From: Castor canadensis | Taxonomy: Eukaryota; Chordata; Mammalia; Rodentia; Castoridae | Direction: 5' to 3' | DNA length: 64,000 nt | NCBI RefSeq assembly: GCF_047511655.1 | Contig: NC_133405.1 | Coordinates: 91,671,046-91,735,045 of the forward strand | In this document: positions 11,566 to 23,518 of the stretch, in pieces | Position numbering within the stretch: the stretch's first letter is position 1 | Layout of the letters: each line of letters starts with the position of its first letter | Made by a program: the position numbers and the translations under genes | Notes under the pieces: model-generated | The model's database searches: none | What the model saw: the letters and a program-made list of their open reading frames with translations, nothing else | Told to the model about the DNA's origin: nothing

Positions 11566-11746
11566 TGTGGGTGGGATTGGGGCTTGAACTCACTTCCAAT
11601 TCACTTTGCTCTGGTTATTTTGGAGATGGGGGTCTCACAAACTATCTGCCTAGGCTGACCTCGAACCTTGATTTGATCTCAGCCTCCCAAACCTTGATTT
11701 GATCCTAGAGTGTGGGATTACACACTAGGATCAGTGGCAACCCAGT
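11566..11746 (-). repeat. composite SINE, degraded
   Basis: Contains a reversed tRNA-unit start 'ggggcttgaactcac' and B1 landmarks 'gagatgggggtctcacaaac' and 'cctaggctgacctcgaacc'. An internal stretch with 'ccttgatttgatc' is repeated. It inserted into the old L1. Confidence 0.6.
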
Positions 11747-11749
11747 ACT

Positions 11750-11830
11750 TTTTTTTCTGGTGCTGGAGATCAAAGCCAGGGCCTTGCACTTGCTAGGCAA
11801 ATGCTCTTCCACTGAGCTATGGCCCCTTTC
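11750..11830 (-). repeat. ID-type SINE
   Basis: Reversed unit with 'gctggagatcaaagccaggg' and 'ccactgagctatggccc', the rodent ID pattern, preceded by a T run. Confidence 0.75.
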
Positions 11831-11842
11831 CATTAATTTTGG

Positions 11843-11925
11843 GGGGATCCTAGGGTTTAAATTCAGGGCTTCATGCTGGTTAGGCAAGTGCTGTACCACT
11901 TGAGCCACACCTCCAGCCCCTGAAT
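11843..11925 (-). repeat. tRNA-derived SINE
   Basis: Reversed unit with 'ctagggtttaaattcaggg' and 'taccacttgagccacacc'. It is the third SINE in a row within the old L1. Confidence 0.75.
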
Positions 11926-12020
11926 TGATTTTGTACAGGGTGAGAGACAGAGGTTTAGCTTCACTGTTGTACATAGGGACATTTAGTTTTCCCAGCACCG
12001 TGTGTTCCTGTGTGTCCATT

Positions 12021-12495
12021 GTTCCTTGCAGTCTCTGCTAGATTGCAAGGAGTTCTGTGAGTACACACATGTACACACAACTGCACATTCACAAGGATCC
12101 CAGCAAAGAACACATTCACTGAGAGTCACAATTCTGTGTTTGTGGGGAGTGTCCCAGGGTACATCCTTGTCTTAGTTTCCACTCCTTTGTGTGTTTGTTT
12201 TTCTCTTGAGACAAGCAGATTAAGCTTCGATTTCCCTGGTAACCAGCTGTGGATCTTCCTCTCAGCCTTTGGTCACGGCAAGAGAACAGGATGGAGAGGC
12301 ATGCATTCCCATTTGTCCTGCCTTTCCAGCTGGGCTCTCAGCTGGGCTGAATGACCCAGGAACATGAATGCAGAAGATGACCAAGACCACAGAATGCACA
12401 CCCCACTCCAGCACCGAGGCCCTTCTCCCTCCCCTGCCTGCTTGGATCTTAGGTGAGAACAGAAAAATATTTGGTTAAAAGCTGCATAACATATG
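12021..12495. other. unassigned sequence between L1s
   Basis: Single-copy-looking DNA between the old L1 and the full-length L1 at 12.5 kb. No gene is recognised. Confidence 0.35.
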
Positions 12496-12974
12496 TGTCG
12501 TAGAGGGCATATGTGCATACAATTGTTTGGGCCATTTCTCCCCCCGACCCTGTGCCCCCTGCCCTGCCCTCTCCCTCTTCTTCCCCCGACCCCCCCACCC
12601 CCTGCCCTGTTGCTTCCAGCTAGACCTGTTCTGCCCTCTTCTCCAATTTTGTTGAAGGGAAGACATAAGCAATAATAAGAAAGACATAGCGTTTTTGCTA
12701 GTTGAGATAAGAATAGCTATACAGAGAGATTCCTAGCATTGCTTCCACGCACATGTGTATCACAACCCGAATTGGTCCATCTCTACCAGGCCTCTTCACT
12801 ACTTCCCAGTCACCTTCCCATAGTGATCTCTGTCGTTTTAAGGTTACTATATTAACTCCTCTACAGTGGATGCATCAAACACTTTCAGTTTTTGGGTTTC
12901 CTACCTTTCCCTATTCCTCATGTATGTGTTCTCCCCTTAGCGTGTGACCCATGTCCAATAATATTACTGCATTT

Positions 12975-15900
12975 GTTTTAGGTCTGAAGTCCGCATATGA
13001 GGAGAACATATGGTTTTTGGCCTTCTGAGCCTGGTTAACTTCGCTTAAGATGATGTTCTCCAGTTCCATCCATTTACTTGCGAATGACAAGATTTCATTC
13101 TTCTTTATGGCTGAGTAAAATTCCATTGTGTATAGATACCACATTTTCTTAATCCATTCATCAGTAGTGGGGCATCTTGGCTGTTTCCAAAACTTGACTA
13201 TTGCGAATAGTGCTGCAATAAACATGGGTGTGCAGGTGCCTCTGGAGAAACCTGAGTCGCATTCCTTTGGGTATATCCCTAAGGAGTGGGATTGCTGGAT
13301 CATTTGGCAGATCTATGTTTAGATTTTTAAGAAGCCTCCAAATTTTTTTCCAGAGTGGTTGCACCAGCTTGCATTCCCAGCAGCAGTGTACGAAGGTTCC
13401 TTTTTCCTCACATCCTCGCCAACATTTGTTGGTGGTGGTGTTTTTGATGATAGCTATTCTAACAGGGGTGAGGTGGAATCTTAGTGTGGTTTTGATTTGC
13501 ATTTCCTTTATGGCCAGAGATAGTGAGCATTTTTTCATGTGCTTTTTGGCCATTTGGATTTCTTCTTTTGAAAAAGTTCTGTTTAGTTCAGTTGCCCCTT
13601 TTGTTATTGGTTCACTGATTTGGCGGGGGTGGAGGGTGCGGGGGTCCGTTTATTGAGCTCCCTGTATATTCTGGTTACCAGTCCTTTGTCTGATGTGTAG
13701 CTGGCAAATATTTTCTCCCACTCTGTGGGTGGTCTCTTCAGTTTGGAGACCGCTTCTATTGTTGTGCAGAAGCTTTTTAATTTCATGTAGTCCCATTTGT
13801 CCATCCTTTCTCTTAGGTGTTGGGCTGCTGGGGTTCTATTGAGGAAGTCCTTGCCTATACCTATTGCTTCCAGTGTATTCCCTGATCTTTTCTATACTAG
13901 CTTCAGAGTTTCAGTGTGATATTAAGGTCCTTGATCCATTTTGAGTTGATACTAGTATAGGGTGATAAACATGGATCTAGTTTTAGTTTTCTGCAGGCAG
14001 ACAACAACTTTTCCCAGCAGCATTTGTTGAGGAGACTGTCTATTCTCCATCGTGTGTTTTTGACACCTTTGTCAAAAATAAGGTGGGCATAGCTGTGTGG
14101 ATTCATAGCCGGGTCCTCTATCTTGTTCCACTGGTCTTCATATCTGTTTTTGTGCCAGTACCATGCTGTTTTTATTATAATAGCTCTGTACTATAGTTTG
14201 AAGTCAGGTATTGTGATACCTCCAGCATTGCTCTTTTTACTGAGTATTGCCTTGGCAATTTGTGCTCTCTTGTGTTTCCAAATGAACATCATGGCAGATT
14301 TTTCAATCTCTGTGATGAATGTCATTGGGATTTTGATGGGAATTGCATTGAACATGTAGATTGGTTTTGGTAGTATAGCCATTTTTACTATGTTGAGTCT
14401 ACCAATCCATGAGCACAGGAGATCTTTCATCTTCTGTAGTCTTCCTCTATCTCTTTTTTCAGAAGCTTGTAGTTCTCCTTGTAGAGGTCATTCTCATCCT
14501 TTGTTAAGTTTACTCGTAGGTACTTGATTTTTTTTGAGGCTATTGTAAATGGAATTGTTTTCATATATTCTTTCTCATTTTGTTCATTGTTGGTGTATAG
14601 AAAAGCTAATGATTTTTGTGAGTTGATTTTGTATCCTGCCACATTGCTGAAGCTGCTTATGGTATCTAGGAGTTTGGGGGTAGAGATTTTTGGGTCTTTA
14701 AGGAATAGGATCATATTGTCTGCAAATAGGGATATTTTGACAAGTTCTTTACCTATTTGTATTCCTTTTATTTCTTCTTCTTGCCTAATTGCTCTGGCTA
14801 GGAATTCCAGGACTATGTTGAATAGGAGTGGGGATAGTAGGTACCCTTGCCTCGTTCCTGATTTTAGGGGAAATGGTTTCAGTTTTTCACCATTAAGTAT
14901 GATGTTGGCTATAGGTGTATAGCCTTTATAATGTTGAGGTACTTTCCTTCTATTCCTAGTTTTCTTAGAACTTTTATCATGAAGTGGCATTGAATCTTAT
15001 CAAAGGCATTTTCTGGATCTATTGAGATGATCAAGTGGTTTCTGTCTTTACTTCTATTAATGTGCTGTATTACATTTATAGATTTGCCTATGTTGAACCA
15101 CCCCTGCATCCCTGGGATGAAGCTGACTTGGTCACGGTGAATGATCTTTCTGATATGTTGTTGGGTTCGGTTTGCCATTATTTTATTGAGGATTTTTGCA
15201 TCGATGTTCATTAAGGAGATTGGCCTATACTTCTCCATTTTGGAGGTGTCTTTGTCTGGTTTTGGAATGAGTGCAATACTGGCTTCATAAAATGAGTTAG
15301 GCAGTGTTCCTTCCCTTTCTATTTTGTAGAAAACGTTAAGGAGTGTTGGCATCAGTTCTTCTTTAAAGGTCTGATAGAATTCAGCAGAGACTCCATCAGG
15401 TCCTGGACTTTTCTTTTTTGGGGTGACTCTATTGCTGCTTCAATTTCATTTCGTGTTATAGATCTATTTAGGTGGTTAATACCCTCTTGGTTTAATTTTG
15501 GATGGTCATAAGTATCTAGAAGTTTTTCCATTTCTTCAAGATTTTCAAATTCATTGGAATATAGGTTCTCAAAGTGGTCTCTGATGATTTCCTTGGTGTC
15601 CGTTGTTATCTCGCCTTTTGTGTTTCTCGTTTTACTGATTTGGGGTTTTTCTCTCCTCATTTTTGTCAGATTTTCCAGGGGTCTGTCAATCTTGTTTATT
15701 TTTTTTCAAAGAACCAGCTTTTTGTTTTGTTGATTCTTTGCATGGTTTTTTTGGTCTCTATTTCATTAATTTTGGCCCTTACTTTTATTATTTCTCTCCT
15801 TCTGCTAGTTTTGGGTTTTGCTTGTTCTTGTTATTTTGGAGTTTGAGATGTAGCATTAGGTCATTGATTTGAGATCTTTCTGTCCTTTTAATATATGTAC

Positions 15901-16810
15901 TCATGGCTGTAAACTTTCCTCTTAGGACTGCCTTTGCTGTGTCCAATAGGTTCTGGTAGGTCATGTTTTCATTTTCATTAACTTCCAGGAAACTTTTAAT
16001 TTCCTCTTTTATTTCATTGATGACCCACTGATCATTGAGCAATGTGTTGTTCTGCTTCCAATTGTTTGTGTATTTTCTGCTGTTGATTTTGTTGTTGAGT
16101 TCTAGTTTTAATGCATTGTAATCAGATAGAATGCACGGGATCATTTCTATTTTCTTTTATTTGGTGAGGCTTGCTTTGTGCCCTAAGATATGATCTATTT
16201 TGGAGAAAGTTCCATGGGCTGCTGAGAAGAATGTATACTGTGCAGATGTTGGATGAAATATTCTGTAGACATCAGTTAGGTCTATTTGATCTATGGTGTG
16301 ATTTAGTTCCAAAATTTCTTTATTGATTTTTGTTTGGAGAACCTATCTATTGGTGATGGGAGGGGATATTAAAGTCTCCCACTACCACTGTATCAGAGTC
16401 TATATGTGCTTTTAAGTCCTTTAAAGTATGTTTGATGAAATTGGGTGCACTGAGATTGGGTGCATATAGGTTGATAATTGCTATTTACTTTTGGTGTATT
16501 TCTCCTTTTATTAGTATGGAGTGTCTTTCTTTATCTCGTTTGATCAATGTAAGTTTGAGGTCTACTTTGTCTGAGACAAAGTAGGCAGGCTACTCCTGCC
16601 TGTTTTGGGGGGCCATTGGCTTGGTAACTCTTCTTCCAGCCTTTCACCATAAGCTAGTGCTTGTTTCTCTCAATGAGGTAGGTCTCCTGTAAACAACAGA
16701 TTGTTGGATCTTCCTCTTTAACCCACTTTGCCAAATGGTGTCCTTTGATGGGGGAGCTGATTCCATTGACGTTCAGCATTAATATTGATAGGTATGTGGT
16801 GATTCCTGTC
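12975..16810 (-). pseudogene. L1 ORF2 pseudogene (endonuclease/reverse transcriptase)
   Basis: Minus-strand fragments in order from 16810 down include the endonuclease C-terminal region (15788-16144, [18 protein letters not shown]), the RT region (14909-15352 with PRPISLMN-type sequence [11 protein letters not shown]; 14427-14990 with [12 protein letters not shown]), the thumb/connection region (13903-14430) and the Cys-rich C-terminus (13161-13553, KNTTTNKCWRGCEEKGTFVHCCWEC). At least six frame breaks or stops separate these pieces. The second catalytic Asp of the FADD box is Asn. L1 ORF2 normally nicks DNA and reverse-transcribes L1 RNA. Confidence 0.85.
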
Positions 16811-16929
16811 ATTTAGGTGTTGCTGTTGTTTAAAGGTTTGATTGTGTGCAGCTGAATCAATGTTACTATCCATTTCCTTGTCTTTTCTTCTCCTGCGGTT
16901 TGATATTGCCTGTCCTGTTGTGGTTTTGT

Positions 16930-18014
16930 TTGTTTTCATTTTCTTTGTGCAGAATTCCTTGAAGAGTCTTTTGTAGTGGTGGCTTGGTGGTCATATATTG
17001 TTTTAGTTTCTGCTTATCGTGGAAGTCTTTTATTGCTCCATCTATTTTGAATGATAGTTTTGCTCGGCAGAATACCTCACTCCATGCCCTTCTTACTTTT
17101 AAGGTTTCCATTGAGAAATCTGCTGTGATTTTGATGGGTTTACCTTTGTGTGTTATTTGTTGTTTCTCTCTTACAGCCTTCAATATTCTTTCTCTGTTCT
17201 ATGTGCTTGTTGTTTTAATGATAATATGTCGTGGGGAAGTTCTATTTTGGCCAAGTCTGTTTGGTGTCCTGGAGGCTTCCTGTACCTGAATGGGCATAGG
17301 TTTGGGAATTGTTCTGTTATTATTTTATTGAATGTATTATGAATCCCTTTTGTTTGGACCTCTTCTCCTTCTTCAATGCCCATGAGTCTCAGGTTTGGTC
17401 TTTTGATGGAGTCGGTGAGTTCTTGCATATTGCTTTCATAGGTCTTGAGTTGTTTGACTAATAGTTCTTCAGTTTTTCCTTTAATTTCTATTTTACCTTC
17501 GAGTTCTGATATTCTGTCTTCCACTTGTCCTAGTCTACTGGAGTGGCTTTCCACTGTGTTTTGTGTTTCTGTTTCATTCTTTTTTCTGAGGTTTTCCATG
17601 TAATGGGTCACTTCCTCTTTAATATTGTCTATTTTCATCTTTAATTCATTTAACTCTATATTTATGGTGTTCTCTGTTTCGCTTTGGTATTCATTTAGGG
17701 CTCCTATGAGTTCATTCATTTGTTTCTGTGCCTTCTCGTATTCTTTATTTTTGGTGTCTTGAAATTTCTTGAATGTGTCTTGTATGTTTTTTGTTAACCG
17801 TGTCTGGTATCATCTCCATGAAATTCTCAGTGATTACTTGCAGTATTTCTTCTTTGAGATTGTTTTTGTGGGCATCGTTGGGTTCCTTGTTGTTTATCTT
17901 TGTTTTGTTGGAGTCCGGAACTGAGTATCCGTTTTCTTCATTTCCCTCTGAATCCTGTATTAAATTATTTTTGGGGGGAGAATGGTTTCCATCCCTTTTT
18001 CTTCTTCCAATCAC
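16930..18014 (-). pseudogene. L1 ORF1 pseudogene (RNA-binding chaperone)
   Basis: Three minus-strand pieces: an N-terminal segment (17745-18014, MIGRRKRDGNHSPPKN...), a long coiled-coil and RRM segment (17180-17719, with MDNIKEE-like heptads and KRPNLRLMGIEEGEE), and a C-terminal segment (16866-17183, KITADFSMETLKVRRAWSEVF). These match the ORF1p layout of coiled coil, RRM and C-terminal domain. Two breaks are evident. Confidence 0.85.
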
Positions 18015-18019
18015 TCCAC

Positions 18020-19965
18020 TTGGTACTGTGGAACTATGTTCTTGACAGGCTACTTGGTGTTTTCAGTCACTTGTTTTCTTTCCCTTGATTTAATTTTTGT
18101 TTTGTGGCTGTCTTGGGTTTTTAGCTAAGTTGGTGTGCTATTTCTGTCCCTGGTCTGGGTGTAATTTAGCAATAACTAATTCACAGGTTTAATACCCGAC
18201 CAGTAACTTAAATGTTACATAGGAGACCCCTTGGTGGTAATATCTATAAGCAGTGTGAGTTGGGGGTGGTTAATGCTTATAAGGCTAGCTATAGAAATTT
18301 GGGGAGTTGGATAGGGTGGCACTAAAGGGGGAGGTGGGAAGTGGGGTGGGTGAGTGGGGGAAGCAGTATGGGGGCTGGTGGTCTTTGTGGTCCTTGTGTG
18401 TGTTTGGGTGTATTTCTGTTGTTGTAGTGTAGGGTACTTGTGTTAGGGATTGCAAGGATTTGGGGTTGTGTAAAGTTGGTATAGTATTTGGTCAGTGAGT
18501 GATGAGTGTGTAGGAGGGAGGAGTAGTCTGGTGACAGGTTGGGGGCGAATGGGAGGGAAGGTGAGGGCTGGGGGAAGAGAGTGGGTGAGAAGGGGCAGAA
18601 CATGGTGTTGGGGAGGGGAGCAATGGAGTTTAGCGCAGGAGAAGGAGGGAGAGTGAAAGGGATGAGAGTAGGGATGAGAAGATGATGATGGTAAAGTTAA
18701 TAGTATAGAAAGAGAAAGAAAAAAGATAATAGGAATAAAAATAAAAATAGAAAACCCACAATAGCGAAACAAACAAAAAACAAAGAAACCAACAGAAAAA
18801 AATGAACAAACAAACAAATAAAAACAACAACAACAACAAAGGAAAACCACCCGGTTCAGGAATAATAGAATTTCAGTCTTAGTTTAAGTTCTGGAGTTAT
18901 TCTGCCAGCATCCAGTCCTGCTATTGGCATATAAGCAGAAGTTCTGACGTGGTCTCACCAGGTGATTGGCTTGTGAGTAGTGTTTTGTTCTTCTGTCCAC
19001 CAGTTTAATTGAAATTGTGAGGTGAGGTGACTTTGCCAGATCATGCAGTGTGGTCATGGATATTGATTTCCTCAGCTGATAGCTGTATTGCCCTTCAGCT
19101 GCGGCTGCTTGGTCAGCTCCTCCCCCGGGGAAGTGTGGCTGTTTACGTTTGAAATCTGCCCTCAGGTTCAGGAGATCAGCTCTGTAGTCCACTAGTTGTC
19201 CTGCTTTGGAGGTGACTTTTTGCTGTGCTTGTTTACTGGGATTTCCATGCTGGAGGCTTATTTCTTTGCCCCACCCCCTTTCTCTGGGGCAGGGTCAGTG
19301 TTCCATCAGCCCCCACCCCACCCCACTGCCAGTGTGTTATAGTGGTTTGCTGATTGTTTTTCAATTTTGCAGGCAGTTTGACTTTGAGTGCTGCTCACTG
19401 GCTCAGGAGATGAGCTCTGTGATCTGCTACTTGCCCTGCTTCGTGGAGTGGCTCATCACACTCCCACTCTCGGCCTTCCTGCCTTTTCGGCATTTGTTTA
19501 CTGATAGTTCGCACCGAGATTAGCTCCTTGCCCCTCACCCCTTCTCCGGTGCACTTTCAGCATTCCCACTGCCCTGCTGTTGTACTAGATTACAGTTCAC
19601 TGTTGTTCAGTTTTTTTTTTTGAGGGGGGAGTCAGTCTGCCCGGGAGCTGTGCTGGTTTGTCCCGGGGGTGGTTGGGGGAATTCTGCATGACATGTGGCC
19701 CTCACCTGTTTGGTCTGTAGAATGTCTCGCAGGCAGGTTTGGAGCCAGTGACAGCAGCTGCGGTGGTGGTGGCAGCCCTCAAGTTTTCTCAGTGTAACGT
19801 GTTGTGGGGAAGCTTTCCATGGGCTAGGGGTTCAGGGTGTCGAAGGTTTGATTCTGGTTGGTGCTTTATTTCCACCAAGTGTGGCTCCAGCATCTCAACA
19901 AGGTTTTGAAGTCAGAGCTCAGGCTATCTGCTTCTGTACCATAGTCGCCATCTTGGATCACCCCC
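18020..19965 (-). promoter_or_regulatory. 5' UTR/internal promoter of L1 copy 1
   Basis: About 1.9 kb between the ORF1 start and the 5' end. It begins on the minus strand with a YY1-type motif, as many mammalian L1 promoters do. It contains an A-rich/AAAC-rich segment (18712-18840) next to ORF1 and a GC-richer distal part. Open frames here are chance. Confidence 0.65.
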
Positions 19966-20100
19966 TGTAGTAGAGGTTTTCAGGAAAGAGACAAACTATG
20001 GGATACTGTCAGAAGGCACTGGCTGGAGGGACCAGAATCACAAAGAAATCATAGGATGTGAGGGTGGTTCTGAATTTGCAGGGCTCCAGCATGGGTTTCT
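19966..20100. other. flank of L1 copy 1
   Basis: Begins with the imperfect 11-bp repeat tgtagtagagg, a possible target-site duplication, then ordinary DNA leading into the diverged duplication. Confidence 0.4.
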
Positions 20101-20285
20101 GTGATTTTCCACAGCAGCACACAGTGCTACAACTATGCTTTCACTTCAGACTCCAGGGCTTGGGCCCTGGGAAGTGGGTGTGTTGGTAAGGACAGTGGAG
20201 AAGGCATCACTTGGGAAGGGCAACAATGGGCCTCAAAAATACCCTGCTCATCTCAGTGAAGATTCTGTTACTCCACACTCTCTCT

Positions 20286-20331
<46 letters not shown>

Positions 20332-20985
20332 CTGTCATTTGTCCTCGGGCCCTCTCCTTTTTTTGTGGTCTGTTTACTGGATCTGTTTATGGGAGTTGTA
20401 ATTGTCGTGGCTTGAAGGTGAAGAGGACCAAGATGCCTGGTTCTTCATGTGGACCGATAACATGGTGGGCAGAGGTGATCATGTGGAGATGGGGTGCAGA
20501 GACCACAAAGGATCTCTCAGACCCCATGGGCCCATGGGTTCATTTATTCTCTCTGGCTCATCTGATCATTATGAGTGTCACCCTCTGATTGGATAGGGAG
20601 GGAGAAACAAACACTGGATTTAGGTCTAATCTGCTGTTGCCCTGGTGCCGTCATGTGAATGAGTACCTGTTCTGTTTGTGTGAAAATGCTCAGTCACTCA
20701 GAATTTCACTGTCACTGCCTACTGCTTTCCAAGATGGGCAAGGGTTCTGTATGGCGTTAGAGTGTCTACCGTGATGCAGGAGGGGTGTCTGGCATTTTCA
20801 TGTTGCCACAGTGTCCTCGGTTGTTCCAGAGGGCAGGATGACTCTTGTCTCCCGGGTTCTGCTGGTCATGCAGACCTGCCCACCCATGTCTGTGACTCCT
20901 GTCATTTACATTTTTGTGTCTCTCACCTTTCACTCCCTGACTGACTCAGTCTCAGCTCACCTGTCCTGGCACCTGCAGAGCCCTC
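20101..20985 (+). repeat. left copy of a diverged long direct duplication
   Basis: Aligns by eye in the same orientation with about 63230-64000. Shared blocks in the same order include 'gtgtgttggtaag', 'gatctgtttatggg'/'gatctattaatggg', 'ggtgcagagaccacaaa', 'atttcactgtcactgcctactgctt', 'atttacatttttgtgtctctc' and 'ctggcacctgcaga'. Similarity is high but interrupted by indels. The left copy carries a (GT)n expansion that the right copy lacks. It could be a local segmental duplication, a multicopy gene-family fragment, or two copies of an unrecognised interspersed element. Confidence 0.75.
20288..20329. repeat. (GT)n microsatellite
   Basis: About 21 GT dinucleotides, inside the left copy of the long duplication and absent from the right copy. 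Confidence 0.95.
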
Positions 20986-23160
20986 TGAATTGGGTCTCAT
21001 CCCGGGTCTCTCCAGCCTGCCCCTGTTGGTGAATGTGCACTCCACAGCCATGGTTGCAGGCTCACCTGGACATCCCCTAGCTGGGTTAGGCTTCCTTGAT
21101 GGAAGCACCCCTGCTCTTGACTCAGCTGCTTTCCACATTTCTCCCTCAGAGAAAGCAGTTCCCAGGGTCTTACCCACAACACAGTAGGAGCCAAGATCAG
21201 CTCCATAAATGGAAATTCGTAAATCCCATCCAGGTCTCTGCCCAAGGAGGTTGCTAAATAACCTGCAACTGTGAGCTCCTCTGAGTCCCAAGTGCGGATG
21301 GGGCATAATTCTCTCATCCACCTCTCTCACATACGTCACTTTTCTGACATGAGAGCCACAGAGAAGACACTGAAAAGTGAAAGACTCACCTGTGTCTGCT
21401 ATTGCCTCTGTGTGTCTTCTACTCCCGGGTAGCTGGAACAGAGCACTTTTTTCCTTTCTTTGTCATTCATGCTGGCACAAACATCCCCATAGTTTATTCA
21501 GGTCATAATAGGAAGACTTTACGATCGGCATCTTCTCTTTAATAATGGGAAACAGGCTAACTGATAAAGAACAATGACATGGGAAGGATAATCATTTCTA
21601 ACCTTTACATCATCAGCAGCAGGGCAAGCTCCTTAGAATAATGATCTCAGGTTTCAAAAACAGCCACCGTGCTTTAAAAGGGGTCTATGACATGCTGTGT
21701 GTGCAATTTTAATCCGAGTGCCCAGAAAGCTTCTCTTCTAAGCAATCTGTACCTACTGTTATCATCTGATAGCTATTTAGGATTGTTGACCCACAAAGAA
21801 CTCTCCTGGAGCTTGTGATGTGTTCCAGGAGTTCAGGGGCAAACTTGCATGTGTATTCATGTCTGCGTTAGTCCAGGAAATTCATGGAGACCAGGTACAT
21901 ATTGTTTACTTCATATTCTCATATTTCCAGATAGTAAATGAAAATTGCAGCACTCAATATAGGTTCAGTGGCTTTACCTTTTTTTTAAAAAAAAAAACAT
22001 ACATCTTCCATTACTGGGATGAGTATGTCTGACATTTTTTGTAAAACAGAAAAAGGTACAACTATTAAAATCACTAAAATGAAAGCGTTTCCTTAAAAAA
22101 CTCCCCACCAAGGGAAAATGGCTTTCAGAGACCTTCTTACTGAATTATGATTTGTTTGTTACTTTATCTTATGGAGGTCAGTCCTGTGAAGGGGTTGGGA
22201 ACACTCTGACATCTTGTAGCTTGTTGTTTAGGTTGCTGGGTTATCCCGCTGACAGCTGTGAACAGAAAAACCCTTGATGCTATCAAAAACATTTTGAGAG
22301 CTCATGCATGCCTGTGCGGTTCTGAGAATGGACAGTCTCAGTCCCCATCAGTGTACAAACCCCCACTGCCCCATATAATGGTGGGAAAACCAAGATGCAG
22401 GGAGATTAAAGAATGTGGCCAATGTCATGCAGCTCCCAGTGTCTCCCACATGAAGCCGTGATGGCACACTGCCCACCCTAGGTGACTTTACAATGGAATA
22501 ACATATTCCACATTCCCCTCTCGTTTTTAATCATTTTAAATCACTGGAAAGAAATGTGAAAGTTGGCAGAACCAAAATGGAGTTGCTCTGTCAATATTTA
22601 AAAAATAAGAAGGGGTGTCATTGTGCATGGTTATCCCAAAAGACTCTGCCAGGCTACAAGCTTCCACAGAGGATTCTGCAACCTTATTTAAAAAAAAAAA
22701 AGTCCTCCTAAAGGACATCTGCCCGGGAACTGTCTCCTCAACCTCAGACTGATTCTGTTCACTGTGACCAAGGATTACTGCTTCAAAACGTCTGATGCAA
22801 TCCTTCTCATTTTTTTTTCTGTTTAGTTTTGGGAAGAAACGATCTAGATCCCGGGAAGGAGGCAAACGTCTTGAAACAGGCTGGTCAGGGAGAGCCTCCC
22901 AGAAAAGGTAAAAATGGAACTGAAAACCTAGGCTGAGAACTGAGCACCCAGGTAAAGATATGGGGCAGACTCTTCTGGGAAGAAAAGAACTGCTATTCCA
23001 AATGCCTTAATGAGGAAATACCTCAACATGTTCAAGAAACACGAATAAACCAGAAAAATTACAGTGAAGGCAAAAGATGATGAGATTGTTTGGATGCTAA
23101 AACAGGAATAGATAAGCAAAGAAAGGAAGGGGGAGAGAGTAAATTCAGAAAAAGAAATCA
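20986..23160. other. unassigned sequence
   Basis: No gene recognised. The 138- and 106-codon overlapping minus-strand frames near 20.92-21.34 kb, and a 109-codon minus frame at 22536-22865, have no recognisable motif. They probably are chance. Confidence 0.35.
22365..22455 (-). repeat. possible MIR fragment
   Basis: 'ccaagatgcagggagatta' followed by 'tggccaatgtcatgcagct' resembles the reversed MIR core ('aaactgaggcacagagaggtta...aaggtcacacagct'). Degraded. Confidence 0.35.
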
Positions 23161-23162
23161 AG

Positions 23163-23500
23163 AAGAAATGCTGGTGGCACGCACATGTAATCCAAGCTAC
23201 ACACCAGAGGCAGAGATTTGGGGCACTGAGATTTGAGGACAACCATGGGCTTAAAAAGTTAGTTATACCCAATCTCAACCAACAAGCCAGTCATGATGGC
23301 ATGTACCTGTGGTCCCAGCTTGGCAGGATGCATAGGAGGTTCACAGTCCAAGTCCTGCCAAGGGCAAAACTGCGAGACCCTATCTGAAAAATAACAAAAG
23401 CAAAAACAATAGGGCTAGAGGTGTGGCTCACTCAGGTGGCAGAGCTTCTACCTGGCAACCCCTTTAGTTCAAACCCCAAAACTCCCCCACCCCCCAAAAA
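23163..23500 (+). repeat. full composite SINE (B1-B1-tRNA)
   Basis: Forward order is clear: a first B1 arm (ggtggcacgcacatgtaatcc), a second B1 arm (agtcatgatggcatgtacctg) ending 'gagaccctatctgaaaaata', then the tRNA unit (gaggtgtggctcactcaggtgg ... gttcaaaccccaaaac). It sits just left of L1 copy 2. Confidence 0.8.
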
Positions 23501-23504
23501 AAGT

Positions 23505-23518
23505 CATAGTTAAACTTT
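23505..23518. repeat. left target-site duplication of L1 copy 2
   Basis: catagttaaacttt matches 30437-30450 (catagttagacttt) at 13 of 14 positions. Confidence 0.75.

Larger units (their letters stand above)
8596..12020 (-). mobile_element. old L1 remnant (3' UTR and C-terminal half of ORF2)
   Basis: On the minus strand the pieces encode degraded L1 ORF2 C-terminal sequence, for example a frame at 9362-9565 with HLSAEEWISKMWWYVYTM (compare STDEWIKKMWYLYTM in younger L1s). At 8755-8976 there is the terminal MSFAGKRTELNVIMFS stretch. The 3' UTR lies near 8600-8760. It is split by a composite SINE (8985-9352), a younger twin-primed L1 (10043-11401) and three SINEs (11566-11925). L1 sequence resumes at 11415-11565 and 11926-12020. 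Frames are broken many times, so this is an old insertion. Confidence 0.8.
12507..19965 (-). mobile_element. full-length, decayed L1 (copy 1)
   Basis: Minus-strand order: 5' end at about 19965 with a YY1-type site (aagatggcg read on minus, 19946-19954), a long 5' UTR to about 18020, ORF1 (about 18014-16930), ORF2 (about 16810-12975) and a 3' UTR with a C/G-rich tract at 12540-12615. Length of about 7.5 kb fits a complete element. ORF1 and ORF2 are each split into many frames, and the reverse-transcriptase motif reads FADN instead of FADD, so it cannot be active. Imperfect 11-bp repeats flank it (tgtcgtagagg at 12496, tgtagtagagg at 19966). No poly(T) is visible at the 3' edge. Confidence 0.88.

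Noticed and set aside
13228-13656. 142-codon plus-strand frame, with similar ones at 24239-24568 and 10088-10330
   Set aside because: Each recurs because each is antisense to the same part of L1 ORF2. The recurrence reflects the repeat, not a gene family.
18322-18850. Minus-strand frames rich in Pro/Ser/Leu and Phe
   Set aside because: They lie in the low-complexity 5' UTR of L1 copy 1 next to AAC-rich runs.
20288-20329. Periodic repeats considered as a possible CRISPR-like array, here and at 34014-34062
   Set aside because: Simple dinucleotide runs without spacers, in a vertebrate genome.
22536-22865. 109-codon minus-strand frame
   Set aside because: No recognisable motif, and the composition looks non-coding.
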